From: Actinoplanes lobatus | Lineage (GTDB): Bacteria > Actinomycetota > Actinomycetes > Mycobacteriales > Micromonosporaceae | Direction: 5' to 3' | Assembly: GCF_014205215.1 (NCBI RefSeq) | Contig: NZ_JACHNC010000001.1 | Span: 3,539,001 to 3,603,000, forward strand | Length of the DNA stretch: 64,000 bases | Shown here: positions 7,105 to 16,600 of the stretch, in pieces | How positions within the stretch are numbered: the first letter of the stretch is position 1 | Layout of the letters: every line of letters begins with the position of its first letter | Notes under the pieces: model-generated | Seen by the model: only the letters and a program-made list of their open reading frames with translations | The model's database searches: none | What the model was told of the DNA's origin: nothing | Position numbers and translations under genes: made by a program

Positions 7105-9177
7105 TCAGGTCGGTGGTCGTCCGGTGGAGAGCGTCCTGGGCCGGGAGGCTGTGGAGAGCGTGGGTGGCCTGGACGTGGTGCGGAGCGTGCTGGTCGGGGA
7201 GGAGACGACCGGGGGCACCACGGTGGCGGTGGCGGTCAGGGTCCCGACGGCTGCCAGTGTGGCTGTGGTGCTGGTCTCCCGGGCGCCGACGCCGGTGAGG
7301 GTTGCGACCGCGGCGAGGAGGCCGGTGTCGACCGCGGTCAGCGTCGCGGTGGCGGTGAGCCCGCCAGTGCCGGCCAGCACCGCGGTCGCTGGCTGAACCC
7401 GTTCGCCAGCGGCGGTCAGGGTCCCGGTGGCGGCGAGGGTGGCCGTGGTGACCGCGGTACGGTCTCCGGCCGCCGTGAGCCCGCCGGTCGCGGCCAGGGT
7501 GGCGGAACCCTCGACGGGGGTATCCCCGGCGACGAAGTCGAGGTCGACGAAGTAGCCGCCGTTCGATCCGGCTCCGGTGGCCGGGTAGCTGAGCCCGACG
7601 CCGATGGTGAACGTGGCCTGCCTCAGCGTGCCGAGCCCGGCCGGGTCGTCTCCGGCGGCATCAGCGACCAGGTCGCCGTTGACGATGTCGCTGTCGTGCA
7701 CGCCCGCCGAGTACACGTACCGGCCGGCGCTGGAGTGGGTAGCGGGGCGGTAGAGAACCCCGGCAGTGATGGGCACGGGGCTGTCGAAGGTGATGCTGTT
7801 CCAGCCGCCCGCGCTCGGGGGCCCGGCCAGCGTCTTCTGCGCCAGCTCCGTCCCGGCGGGGGTGGGGTCGTCGGCGGCGTCGACCTGGTAGAGCGCCCCG
7901 ATGTAGGTGCCGCTGACCGTGTCGGTGGTGTACCAGCGGACACCGGTGGCGTAGCCGTCGACCGTGGCCCGGACGGTGGTGCCGAAGGTGATGCCTGGTG
8001 TGCCGTCGTCGGCGTCCGTGATGGTCGGCACCTGGTCGGTGAACACATGCTGGACCTGGCCCGGGATCTCCCCATCGGCGGTGAGCGCACCGGTCGCAGC
8101 CAGCGTGGCGGTGGCGTCGGTGGTACGGAGGCCGCTGGAGGCCAGGGCGCCAGTCGCCGCCAGCGTGGCTGTCGCCTCCTGGACGCGTTCGCCGGCGGCA
8201 GTCAGAGTGCCAGTGGCGGCCAGCGTCGCTGCGGCGGCCTGGGTTCGTTCGCCAGCTGCGGTCAGGCCGCCGGTAGCGGCGAGCGTGGCCGTCGCCTCCT
8301 GGGTGCGTACGCCGGTAGCGGTCAGCGTGCCGGTGCCCGCCAGGTCCGCCGTGGTGCTGGTCTCCCGGGCCGCCGTGCCCGTGAGTGCACCGGTCCCGGT
8401 GAGCGTGGCGGTGGTGATGGCGTCTCGGGTGGCCGTGCCCGCGAGTGCGCCGGTGCCCGTCATGGTGGCCGTGCCGACGCCGGTAAGGACGGCTGTGCCA
8501 GCCAGGGCACCGGTGCCGGCGAGAGTGGCTGTTCCGGCGCGGTCCGCTGTGGCCGTGCCGGTGAGCGTGCCCGTGCCGGCCAGAGTGCCACTGCCGCTCT
8601 GGATGCCGAGGGTGTTGAAGTTGTCGACAAACGCAAAGTTGGCTGTGCCGCTGCCGCGCTGCGCCTCGAAGATCAGCCGGAGATCGGTGTCGGACGTCCA
8701 CACGGGTGCGGCCAGGGTGCGCCGGGAGGTCCACGTCGTACCGTCCGGCGCCGTGCTCCAGACGATGTTCCCGCCGGTCTTTTCGATCTTGAGCCACTTG
8801 TGCGTAGTGGCCGAGTACGTGACCGACGCCGCGCCGCCATCGAAGTAGCCGACGTTGGACTCGAAACGCAGATCACCACTGACCGCGTCGATGCTGCACG
8901 CCAGGTTGGTGCCGTCGGTGATCGACAGCACCGCCAGCCTGGTCAGGCAATAGTCCGATGCACCAGCAGCCGCCGCGGCGGTGACCTCGGCATACACGGT
9001 GTCCAGGCTGTAGATCGCCTCGGACAGGATGCCCGCGAAGTCGGGTGTGCCACCGGTCTGCGAGACGGGGACCCGGCCGCGGCCAGCGGAGACGTCGGCG
9101 CCGTAGGAGTTGTCCCATGGCGGCACCGAAAGGGATGGCCCCGGGAAGGTGTCGGTGACAGTGCTGGTGGCTGGCAT
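7105..9177 (-). CDS. Large repeat-containing virion protein
   Basis: 690 residues. The first ~210 look like a lectin/concanavalin-type beta domain (WLKIEKTGGNIVWSTAPDG, LRLIFEAQRGSG). Then come about nine near-identical 20-residue units (core TATLAATGALTAAGER), a DUF4082-like block around 380-530 (FTDQVPTITDADDG, GVRWYTTDTVSG, AGVLYRPA), more repeats, and a Ser/Thr/Pro/Arg tail. The repeat is 60 bp at DNA level. Its place in the head cluster suggests a head fibre or surface adhesin. Secretion signals and catalytic motifs are not seen. Role is inference; that it is a structural surface protein is likely. Confidence 0.65.
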   Translation of the reverse strand: MPATSTVTDTFPGPSLSVPPWDNSYGADVSAGRGRVPVSQTGGTPDFAGILSEAIYSLDTVYAEVTAAAAAGASDYCLTRLAVLSITDGTNLACSIDAVSGDLRFESNVGYFDGGAASVTYSATTHKWLKIEKTGGNIVWSTAPDGTTWTSRRTLAAPVWTSDTDLRLIFEAQRGSGTANFAFVDNFNTLGIQSGSGTLAGTGTLTGTATADRAGTATLAGTGALAGTAVLTGVGTATMTGTGALAGTATRDAITTATLTGTGALTGTAARETSTTADLAGTGTLTATGVRTQEATATLAATGGLTAAGERTQAAAATLAATGTLTAAGERVQEATATLAATGALASSGLRTTDATATLAATGALTADGEIPGQVQHVFTDQVPTITDADDGTPGITFGTTVRATVDGYATGVRWYTTDTVSGTYIGALYQVDAADDPTPAGTELAQKTLAGPPSAGGWNSITFDSPVPITAGVLYRPATHSSAGRYVYSAGVHDSDIVNGDLVADAAGDDPAGLGTLRQATFTIGVGLSYPATGAGSNGGYFVDLDFVAGDTPVEGSATLAATGGLTAAGDRTAVTTATLAATGTLTAAGERVQPATAVLAGTGGLTATATLTAVDTGLLAAVATLTGVGARETSTTATLAAVGTLTATATVVPPVVSSPTSTLRTTSRPPTLSTASRPRTLSTGRPPT
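7194..7520. repeat. 60-bp coding repeats, distal block
   Basis: Degenerate 60-bp units encoding the C-terminal TATLAATG-type repeats of the large virion protein. They are more diverged than the proximal block. Confidence 0.7.
8081..8600. repeat. 60-bp coding tandem repeats, proximal block
   Basis: About eight to nine tandem 60-bp units; the GAGCGTGGC-like core recurs at almost the same column of consecutive 60-base rows. They encode a 20-residue period (TATLAATG then a variable linker such as GER.Q). Units differ mainly in the linker. Confidence 0.85.
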
Positions 9178-9201
9178 CCAGGCTCCCCGGGGCTTGGTGG
9201 G

Positions 9202-9591
9202 TCAGGCGGCCAGGCCGCCCTGCGTAGCCGTCACCGTGACCGTCAACGTGTCACCATTCGCGACTGCCTTGCTGCTGGCGAGCGCCCCGGACGACATGAA
9301 GTTGCCGGACGACGACGCATCCCACTCGCTGATGTGGGAGATCGTCTCCGAGCCCGCCGACCACGACGTCCACGACACTGCCGTCGCCGTGCTCGACCGG
9401 TTCGTCGACACCGTAGATGGCGCCGCGAATGTCAACGCCTTCCGCGTCGTCTCCGCGCTCGCGTTGCTCGTCCCGGCAGCTCCAGGGTCACCTGTGTGCA
9501 GCTTCGCGTGCGCCGTATACGCCGTGAAGTTGGTCGCCCGCCTGACGTTCAGCACCGAGTCCGCGTACGTCGTGCTCAGCCCTGTGGTCAC
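9202..9591 (-). CDS. Phage structural protein, small beta-rich family
   Basis: 129 residues. The opening ...ATNFTAYTAHAKLHTGDPG is characteristic of a widespread actinophage family placed near capsid or tail-fibre genes. The C-terminal half is Ser/Thr-rich beta structure ending ...TLTVTVTATQGGLAA. Starts with ATG in an ATGA overlap with the upstream gene. Exact virion role is unknown. Confidence 0.6.
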   Translation of the reverse strand: MTTGLSTTYADSVLNVRRATNFTAYTAHAKLHTGDPGAAGTSNASAETTRKALTFAAPSTVSTNRSSTATAVSWTSWSAGSETISHISEWDASSSGNFMSSGALASSKAVANGDTLTVTVTATQGGLAA

Positions 9592-9920
9592 TCCGACACC
9601 AGCCCTTCCAGGTGCGTCAGCAGCGCACCGCCGCGCAGGGTTTCAGCCCCTGCCGTCTGCGTGTTGCAGGTGCCGTCCGGGCATCCCACGGCCCGGCAAC
9701 AGTCCAGGTGCCGGTAGAGACCCGGCTCCACCAGCTGAGCGACCGCCAGCGCCTTGATCTCCGGGCTGTGGTCGCTGCCCAGGACGATCGCGATGACGTC
9801 CTGGCCCGGGCGGTCGTCCCGGCCCGGGTCCGCGCCGATCGTGTGTCGGGGGTGGTCGTCGACCAGGCCGCAGGTGTCGCACACCCTGGTCGGGCGGTCG
9901 CCGCCGATGTTCTTGTGCAT
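9588..9920 (-). CDS. Cysteine-rich phage protein, function unknown
   Basis: 110 residues with an N-terminal CDTCGLVDDHPRH motif and C-terminal CCRAVGCPDGTC, which could bind zinc. It is the kind of small gene commonly found beside actinophage capsid genes. Overlaps the next gene by four bases. No enzymatic motif is visible. Confidence 0.6.
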   Translation of the reverse strand: MHKNIGGDRPTRVCDTCGLVDDHPRHTIGADPGRDDRPGQDVIAIVLGSDHSPEIKALAVAQLVEPGLYRHLDCCRAVGCPDGTCNTQTAGAETLRGGALLTHLEGLVSE

Positions 9921-9990
9921 CAGCCCCTCCAGGGCGGTTGGAACGGTGCGGGCCCAGCCAGATCAGCCAAGGACCAGGCCCGCACCGAGA

Positions 9991-10590
9991 TCAGGTCAGA
10001 ATGCAGAGCGGCACACCGGCAATCGCCGTGAGCGCACCGAGAGTCGCCGGCGCGGTGTCGGTCAGCGATGAATCCGACGTCGCCGACAGGATGAGCTCGC
10101 CGCTGATGAGCGCCGCGGACTCGACCGCGTTGTGCAGAGCCACACCGGCCAGGGTCGGCGGGGTGGTGGCCTTGACCATGATTCCGGCGCGGTACCAGCC
10201 GGTCTCCGTGATCGCGGCCGGCGTGCCGAGCGCCTTGGTCATCTTCGTGTTCGCTGCCCACGCGGTCGACGTCTGGTCGGCGGTCTGGCCGACCAGCGCC
10301 CCGTCCGGGTCGTACAGCGCGAACCACCAGTTCGTCGGTACGGAGGCCGCGGTGGTGGCGCTGACGAAGGTGATGCTGGTGACCGTGTCGCCCTGGAACA
10401 GGTAGATCGGCACCGTGGACAGGACCTGGGTGGTGAGCACGGACGCGTTGGAGACTGCCGCCCGGCGGGGCATGTTGGTCCGGTACATGTCGTCCGTCGG
10501 GTCGATACCGGGGTACCGCTCCCGGGACTGCGCCACGAACGAACCCATCTCGTCGCGGATGTTGCCGGTGAAGTCACCGTGAACAGTCAC
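9991..10590 (-). CDS. Head-associated structural protein
   Basis: 199 residues, GTG start at 10590 overlapping the upstream stop. The N-terminus is charged; the rest is a beta-rich domain (VPIYLFQGDTVTSITFVSA, WWFALYDPDGALVGQ) resembling a carbohydrate-binding-like or decoration fold. Directly downstream of the capsid gene pair, so probably a decoration or fibre protein (inference). Confidence 0.55.
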   Translation of the reverse strand: MTVHGDFTGNIRDEMGSFVAQSRERYPGIDPTDDMYRTNMPRRAAVSNASVLTTQVLSTVPIYLFQGDTVTSITFVSATTAASVPTNWWFALYDPDGALVGQTADQTSTAWAANTKMTKALGTPAAITETGWYRAGIMVKATTPPTLAGVALHNAVESAALISGELILSATSDSSLTDTAPATLGALTAIAGVPLCILT

Positions 10591-10928
10591 TTTGCGTCCC
10601 CTTCGGGCTCGGCGGACCGCTCGGCGAGCTGGTCGCGGGTGAGTGCTTCGGCCTCGGCGGGGTCGACGCCCTGGGCGACCGCGTAGGCGACCCAGTCGGC
10701 TTTGGACGCGGACTTGGCGGGCCGCTTCGGCGCGTCAGGGTCGGCCGGGTCGTCCGCGGGTGCTGGGGCGGGCGCGGGTTCGTCGAGCCGGGTGACCCGG
10801 TAGGCGTGGCGACCGAAGTACGCCAGCGCCTGCCGGGACGGCTCACCCTCCGCGACGCCCTGGTTGAACAGCACACCGACGACCAGGCCGGTGACCCGCG
10901 TGGGTGCCTTGATGCGGTATCGGGGCAT
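10587..10928 (-). CDS. Capsid-adjacent small protein with helical C-terminus
   Basis: 113 residues. A beta N-terminus (YRIKAPTRVTGLVVGVLFNQGVAE) is followed by a Pro/Ala linker and a C-terminal helix-extended-loop-helix-like segment (KADWVAYAVAQGVDPAEAEALTRDQLAE). Such proteins sit after the capsid gene in many actinophages. Three bases separate it from the capsid stop. Confidence 0.6.
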   Translation of the reverse strand: MPRYRIKAPTRVTGLVVGVLFNQGVAEGEPSRQALAYFGRHAYRVTRLDEPAPAPAPADDPADPDAPKRPAKSASKADWVAYAVAQGVDPAEAEALTRDQLAERSAEPEGDAK

Positions 10929-10931
10929 GGT

Positions 10932-11990
10932 TCAGACCTTGATCTTCCGGAGCACGCCGCAGCTCTTGGTGTTCTTCAACACCACCGCGGTCGGGCCCAT
11001 CTCGATCTCGCCGGACTTGAGCGCACCGGCGGTGGAAAAGTCGGGCATCCACGTCTCGGTCAACGGCTTGCCGGCCACCGACGCGGCGTGCAACGAATCC
11101 AGACCGAACGTGACCGCATAGATGTCGGTCAGGTTGGTGATGGTGCTGCCGCCGCCACCCTCGTCGGCGTCGGCCGAATAGATCGGGATGATCGGGTTGG
11201 CGCCGGTCATGCCGTTGCCCATGTCGATCAAGGCCCAGTCGCCGTACCGCTCGATCTTCCGGCCGAGGTCGTCCTTCTCCGCCGTGTACATCCCGGCCCA
11301 GCGCGCCAGAGCGCGGATGCGGGTGATGGAGCGCGTGTTGCCGAGGATGGCCTTCACGCCGGGCGGCAGCGCGCCGGCCGCACCGAGGTCGCCGCCGCCG
11401 GTCTTCGACGGGGTGATCCCGGACAGGAACGTGTCCAGGTGGTCCAGACCGGCCATGGCCAGCGCCTGGGTGATGACCGTGGCCTGGGTCCAGTCCAGGT
11501 ACCCGGCCGTGACGGAGTGGTCGAGCGGGTCGTACTCGGTGGCGGTACCGGTGAGGCTTTTGTCCAAGCCGTCGAAGCCGTTGACGTCCACGGCCACATC
11601 GCCGTTGATCAGCTCTTCGAGCCACTTCTGCTGAGTGGCGGTGAGGAGCTGCTGCATCTGGAACGTGACCTCGTTGGTGGCCGCCTGGCCGAGGTTCGCC
11701 AAAACCCGGTCGATCGTGAATGCGCCACCGTGTGGCTTGAGGTCGACGTCGTAGCGGGTGCGCTGCGCCTGTCCGGCGGTGTACTCGCTGCCGATGGCAC
11801 GGAATGCAGCGGACCGCGGCGTGGTGAGGCGGGTATAGCCGTAGGTCAACGTGCCACCGCCGGTGGGGTTGACCGTGTCATCGAACACGATCTGGTCCAG
11901 GACCCAGGAGTAGCGCCGCAGGTTGTCGATCACCGCGAAGTTGATGTCGTCCTGGACGTTCACCTGGGCCTGGGCGAGAGTGATAGCCAC
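10932..11990 (-). CDS. Major capsid protein (HK97-like fold)
   Basis: 352 residues. The pattern is typical of non-cleaved major capsid proteins: an N-terminal helix (LAQAQVNVQDDINFAVIDNLRR), an E-loop region rich in Gly/Thr (TGGGTLTYGYTRL), the spine helix EVTFQMQQLLTATQQKWLEE, and the P-domain end with GVKAILGNTRSITRIRALARWAGMY. Preceded by scaffold and followed by small head genes. No protease gene is present, consistent with a scaffold-only assembly path. Confidence 0.9.
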   Translation of the reverse strand: MAITLAQAQVNVQDDINFAVIDNLRRYSWVLDQIVFDDTVNPTGGGTLTYGYTRLTTPRSAAFRAIGSEYTAGQAQRTRYDVDLKPHGGAFTIDRVLANLGQAATNEVTFQMQQLLTATQQKWLEELINGDVAVDVNGFDGLDKSLTGTATEYDPLDHSVTAGYLDWTQATVITQALAMAGLDHLDTFLSGITPSKTGGGDLGAAGALPPGVKAILGNTRSITRIRALARWAGMYTAEKDDLGRKIERYGDWALIDMGNGMTGANPIIPIYSADADEGGGGSTITNLTDIYAVTFGLDSLHAASVAGKPLTETWMPDFSTAGALKSGEIEMGPTAVVLKNTKSCGVLRKIKV

Positions 11991-12018
11991 CTGGGCTACC
12001 TCCTGTCAGGTCAGAGGG

Positions 12019-12723
12019 CTATTGCTGCATGCGGGCCGCGATTGCGGCGCCGAGTCCGGCGGGGCGGGTACGTGTGCCTCCGCCGCCGGTGTGGTCGCTA
12101 CTGCCGGACCTCGTGCCGCCCTTGGCGCCAGCCGTTCCGTACTTCGCGGGGTTGTCCTTAGCCGCCTTCGCGACGAGCGCGGCGACCTTGTCGCCGTAGT
12201 CGGAGGCGGCCGGGTCCAGCTTGGCGAGCTGGTCGGTGAAACTGCGGCTGTCGAGCAGCTCGGCGGCGTTGGCCTTGTGCTCGTCAGCCGCGTCACGCAC
12301 GGCCGACTTCACGGCCAGGGCGTTCGCCCGCTGCTCGGCCGCGGTTGCCCGCTCGGTGAGCTGCCGGACCTGGTCTTCCGGATCGGCCTTGCCGTCCGTG
12401 CCGAGTCCGAGCGCCTTGAGCACGCTGGCCAGCTTGTCGCTGCTGTCTTTGGCTGCCTGTTTGGCCTTCTTCTCGCTGTCGCGGGCGGAGGTGATCGCCG
12501 CCCGGGCCTTGTCGGCGTCGAAGTCGCCGGTGAACTTGGGCCCATCGGGCTTGTCGTCGTCACCGGCGCCGTCGTTCGCGCCGCCAGCGGCAGGGCCGCC
12601 ACCGGCGGACCCGTCCCCTCCGCCGTCGCCCGGATCGTTGCGGTGCCAGCCGCCCCGAGGCGGTCGAGGCGCCGACCAGATTCCGGACATCAGGGTCAGG
12701 GCACGGCGACGGGTGCGGTACAT
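12019..12723 (-). CDS. Capsid scaffolding protein
   Basis: 234 residues using the ATG at 12723 (AAGGAG five bases upstream) rather than a more distal ATG that would add an unrelated leader. It has a Gly/Asp-rich N-terminus, a long charged coiled coil (~80-175; TSARDSEKKAKQAAKDSS) and a Gly/Ser/Thr linker before the C-terminal helix AGLGAAIAARMQQ, which is where scaffolds usually dock to capsid protein. Directly upstream of the capsid gene. Confidence 0.85.
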   Translation of the reverse strand: MYRTRRRALTLMSGIWSAPRPPRGGWHRNDPGDGGGDGSAGGGPAAGGANDGAGDDDKPDGPKFTGDFDADKARAAITSARDSEKKAKQAAKDSSDKLASVLKALGLGTDGKADPEDQVRQLTERATAAEQRANALAVKSAVRDAADEHKANAAELLDSRSFTDQLAKLDPAASDYGDKVAALVAKAAKDNPAKYGTAGAKGGTRSGSSDHTGGGGTRTRPAGLGAAIAARMQQ

Positions 12724-12770
12724 GGGTACTCCTTGGCATCGGCGGCACCTTGTCCGCTCGGACCTGCTGT

Positions 12771-12791
12771 CCGTCAGCCCTTGGCTGACGG
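12771..12791. promoter_or_regulatory. 9-bp perfect inverted repeat between divergent genes
   Basis: CCGTCAGCC, a CTT spacer, then GGCTGACGG. It lies between the divergent starts of the scaffold and lipoprotein genes. There is no downstream T-run, so an operator is as likely as a terminator for antisense traffic. Confidence 0.5.
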
Positions 12792-12834
12792 TCATTACCG
12801 TGCGCCGTCATTTCGCCCCCACACAGGAGGATCG

Positions 12835-13476
12835 ATGAGGGCACGTCACGTCATGAGTGCGATCGGGTTGATCGCGATCGCCGGATGCTCAGGCCCGGCA
12901 CCGGCGCAGGTCATCGTCAACACCCCGGCGCCGGTAGCGACACCAGTGCTGCCCACGTGCGCGGAGGTGTTCAAGCCCGGCCAGGTCGTCACCAGCTACG
13001 ACGAGCAGGCCGGCTGCACCAACAAGCAGGGCAGCATCCAGTTCATCGGCGCGCACGACTGCGCTGACGGCACCAAGCTGTGGTCGGTCGACGCCACCAC
13101 CGGTGCTCCGGCCGGCTACGCGCGCCAAGGCCAGCCGTTCCGCGTGGTGAAGGGCGACATCGCCGCCAGCAAGGGCTACAAGAAGGCGTATCAGGCCTGC
13201 CAGAACAAGCCGGCCGCCGCCGGGTCGAGGGAGCACACGATGGACGTCGAGCAGACCACCGAGGCGACAGCCGTAGTGGCCGGGGTCAAGGTGACCACCA
13301 CCGCTGACCTGCGGGCTACGACGCCAGCCACTCCGGCAACACCCGCCATCCCTGCGACGCCGGGCAAAAAGCAGCCCGACAGCGTTCCTCCGGCCGAGCG
13401 GACGCCCTACCCGGGCGGTGAGTGGGCCAACGCACCCCAGACGCCGCCGACCGGGGAGATCGTGGACCCGGGCTGA
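12835..13476 (+). CDS. Secreted lipoprotein on the opposite strand (moron candidate)
   Basis: 213 residues, ATG preceded by AGGAGG with four bases of spacing. A signal peptide ends at a lipobox (LIAIAGC), so it should be anchored to the outer face of the membrane. The mature part has spaced cysteines (around 42, 59, 77) and a Pro/Thr/Ala-rich C-terminal stretch. It is the only plus-strand gene inside the late operon and is flanked by head genes, the usual placement of a moron expressed from the lysogen. Superinfection exclusion or host fitness are possible roles, but the sequence does not show which. Confidence 0.75.
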   Translation: MRARHVMSAIGLIAIAGCSGPAPAQVIVNTPAPVATPVLPTCAEVFKPGQVVTSYDEQAGCTNKQGSIQFIGAHDCADGTKLWSVDATTGAPAGYARQGQPFRVVKGDIAASKGYKKAYQACQNKPAAAGSREHTMDVEQTTEATAVVAGVKVTTTADLRATTPATPATPAIPATPGKKQPDSVPPAERTPYPGGEWANAPQTPPTGEIVDPG

Positions 13477-13620
13477 TCAGCCCTCGGCGTCCGATTCCGG
13501 GGCCCACACCGGGATCGGACCGCCCCGCGGCTCGGCGAGGATCGGCGGCTCGTAGTCGCCATCCTGCCGCTGACGCATCGCCTCCAGCCGCGCCGCAGCA
13601 TCGTCATCCTCGACAGTCAC
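13477..13620 (-). CDS. Small acidic phage protein
   Basis: 47 residues. The GTG start makes a GTGA overlap with the stop of the giant head protein upstream. Its stop abuts the lipoprotein stop so that TGATCA serves both strands. Sequence features: acidic start (TVEDDDAAARLEAMRQRQ) and a Pro-rich end. Function unknown. Confidence 0.55.
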   Translation of the reverse strand: MTVEDDDAAARLEAMRQRQDGDYEPPILAEPRGGPIPVWAPESDAEG

Positions 13621-16600
13621 AGCATCTCCACATCAAGCCGGCGCACACCGTCCACCACACCATGGTCGGCGACGACACGGTAGGACCGGCCACGTTCGAG
13701 CAGGATCTCCGACTCATACCCGGCAGCCGAGAGAGTCACCCCGCCGGTGCCCTTCGGCGCCAGGATGCGCAGGACCAGGCCGTCACCCTTCGACGCGCTG
13801 CCCCCACCGAACTTGACCGCCGTCTGCTCCGCCGTCGTGGTGGAAACGTAGGCGAGCTCGTGCCACTCTGCCCCCGTCAAATCCTCGGCTGCACGGTCAC
13901 GGCCGAAGAACTGGCGCACGCTGCCGAGTCCGCGGTAGATCAGCACGTCAGAGGTCAGGGCTGAGTCGGCCATGGCCGAGTCGATCGCGTCGATCTTCGG
14001 GGTCGCGGAAGCAACCGCGCTGGGGTGGTCGGTGGTACCCCGAAGCACAGCGTTGATGGTCGCGTAGGCCATCTTCTTGTAGTCGTTCAGCGCGGACCGT
14101 TGTGGTGCGGTGAGCTGCGCTCCGGGCGCGGTCTTCTTGCGTACCAGGTTCAGTGGCGCGGCGGCCAAGGCGTCTTTGCCGGCCGTTGCCGTCGCGAGCC
14201 GCTCGTCGAACGTCTGCTCCTGGGCGGCGGCCTGCTCGCCGCTGACCGTGCTGTCGTCGCGGTCAATACTCGTTTCCGGCGCGGGCACGACAGTCACGTC
14301 CAGCCGGCGTACACCGTCCACCACGCCGTGGTCCTTGGTGACCTCCAGTTGTAGGCCATGCTGGAGCAGCAGCTCGGACTCGGCGTCGACGCCAGACACC
14401 TCTACGGCGCCGGTTCCGCCCGGGACGGTGATCCGCATCAGGGTGCCGGTGACGCCTTCGTGCCGACGCTGGCGGGCGAAGAGGTCAGCCAGCTTTGGGG
14501 ATGCGGAGGTGGATGCGTAAGCATCCTCACGCCAGGCGAACCCAGTGAGATCCCCGGTCACCCGGTCGCCGAAGATGCGGCCGCTGCCGATGCCACGCCA
14601 GACGGTCACGTCCCTGCTCAGCGGAGACGCAGCCATGGCCGAGTCGATTTTGGCGATCAACTCGTCGAGTTCGTCGACGGTAGGTCCGCCGCGGAGAGCA
14701 CCGTTGATCGACGTGTAGAAGGCGCCGCCGTAAGCGAGTAGCGCCTCCTCCTGGGCCTTCTTCAGCTTCGGGCCACTGCTACGGCGGAGGCCGAGCGGCG
14801 CCGCAGCCAGGATGGCCTCCTTTTCGGCGCGCTCATCGGCCACAGGCTGCGTGGCCTGATCGGCTTCCGGTCCAGCGCTCTCAGATCCCGGCAGCGGTGG
14901 CAACGCATTCTCACCAGCACCAACCTCATCGGTGAGCTTCACGTCAGCTGCGTCGAACACCACCAGCTGGCTGCCGCCGACATCGTCGCCCCAGACCGGG
15001 TCCATGACCGGCTGGTGGATGTAGATGCTGTCGTAGCCGGCGGCCCGCATCCGGGCGGTGATCTCCTGCGGAGACAGGCGCTCGCCAGGCTCAGCCAGGC
15101 CTACCTCGACCATCTTGGCGAGCAGCACGCTCGGGCCGTTGCTCTCGTCCGGGTCCATGTCGACGCGGAACGGGTTCTGCACTCGGGCTTGGGCCGTGAA
15201 CATCATTTCGTCGCGGTCTTCGGCGTCGTGCATGCCGTTGAAGTAGCGGTCGGCGGCGTGCTTGTCGGTAGACAGGTAGAGGCCGATGCCGTAGTGCGCG
15301 CCGTTGGTGCTTCCGTCGCCGACCAGGAGGCCGTTGCGGCGCACGCTGGCTGCGACTTCGGAGGATGAGACGGTGTGCCACAGTTTCGGCCACGTCACCG
15401 GCCGACCGTCCTCTGGGGTGAGGCTGGCCTTCTCTTCCTGTTCTTTACGCTCCTGCCGCTCGCGTTCCTCCTGCTCGCGTGCTTCCCGCTCGCGTTCCGC
15501 CTTCTCCCGGGCTTCCTGTTCGCGGCGGGCCTGCTCGGCACGCTCGCGCTCGGCGGCTTCCGCGCGCTCGCGCTCGGCCGTCTCCTTCGCCAGCCGCTCC
15601 TGCTCCGCCTGGGCCTGGCGTGCCTTATCGGCGAGGACGTTGAGGGCTGCCTCGGCCGGAGCCGGTGATGAGGCCCTGGTCGGCGGCAGGTTGCCGGCGC
15701 CGATTTGCTCCCGGTAGCTCAGCCGCTTGAGCGCCGGGTTGGCCTTGAGGTGCTCGCGCATCTCGTTCTGCCACTTCCGCACCCGGGCCTTCGCGCCAGC
15801 CTTCGCCTCCGGGGTGAGCGCGGCCTGTTCGCGTTCCTTCCAGCGGCGGATGTTGCGCTCGATGGCCCGCTGGCGTTGCCGGGCGAGGTCGCCCTCGGGG
15901 TCGGCGGTGGGCTGCGGGGGCAGCTTGGTCACACCGGGCAGGTACGCGCGGAGGCTGTGACGGCAGTTCGGGTGCTGAAACCCGTTCCGGCGGGCAGCCT
16001 CCACCGTGGCCCGGATCTCGATGTCGACGGGCTCACCGGTGATCTGGTGCGGCACGGTCACGTCGCCGGTCGGGCCGGGCCCGATGCGCAGGATGCCGCC
16101 TTCGTACGGCCTGCACCTCTCGCATTCGCCGGCCACGTTGCTGACGATGACCAGGTCCAAGCCGAGGCGCTGCTGCCGGTCGGTCTGGCCTTGCACAGCG
16201 GCGCGGGCAGTGACGGTGCGCAAGGCCATCTCGACGTAGGAGGTGAGCCGCCAGCGGCGCCCACTGACGTCGCGGAAGCTGGTGAGGCCGCGGTCGACGA
16301 ACCGCGCCCAGGCCATCTGGCTCGCCTCGCGGCGGGTGATGCCGCCGGCCACGGATGCCGCGGTGGCCTGGGCGATGACCCGCCGGTAGGCGTCGAGGAC
16401 GTCCCGGAGCACGTTCTGGCTGCGCTCGCCGATGTCCTGCACCAGCGCCGCGGCCAAGTTGTGGAGGACGCTGGCGCGCGGGATCTCGGCAAGCACCGCG
16501 GGCGCCCGGGCGGCGTCCGGGTCGCGGGGCAGCAGCCGGGCGGGGATGCCGAACAGTGCCGACGCCGAGCCGGCCCGGTAGGCGGCGGCCAGGGCGGTCC

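Noticed and set aside
8081..8600. CRISPR array suggested by regular 60-bp spacing
   Set aside because: Units are coding, similar across their whole length and have no unique spacers; no cas genes are present.
7045..9717. 890-codon plus-strand frame opposite the repeat protein
   Set aside because: Gly/Arg-rich low-complexity translation, no ribosome site, and it spans several real minus-strand genes.
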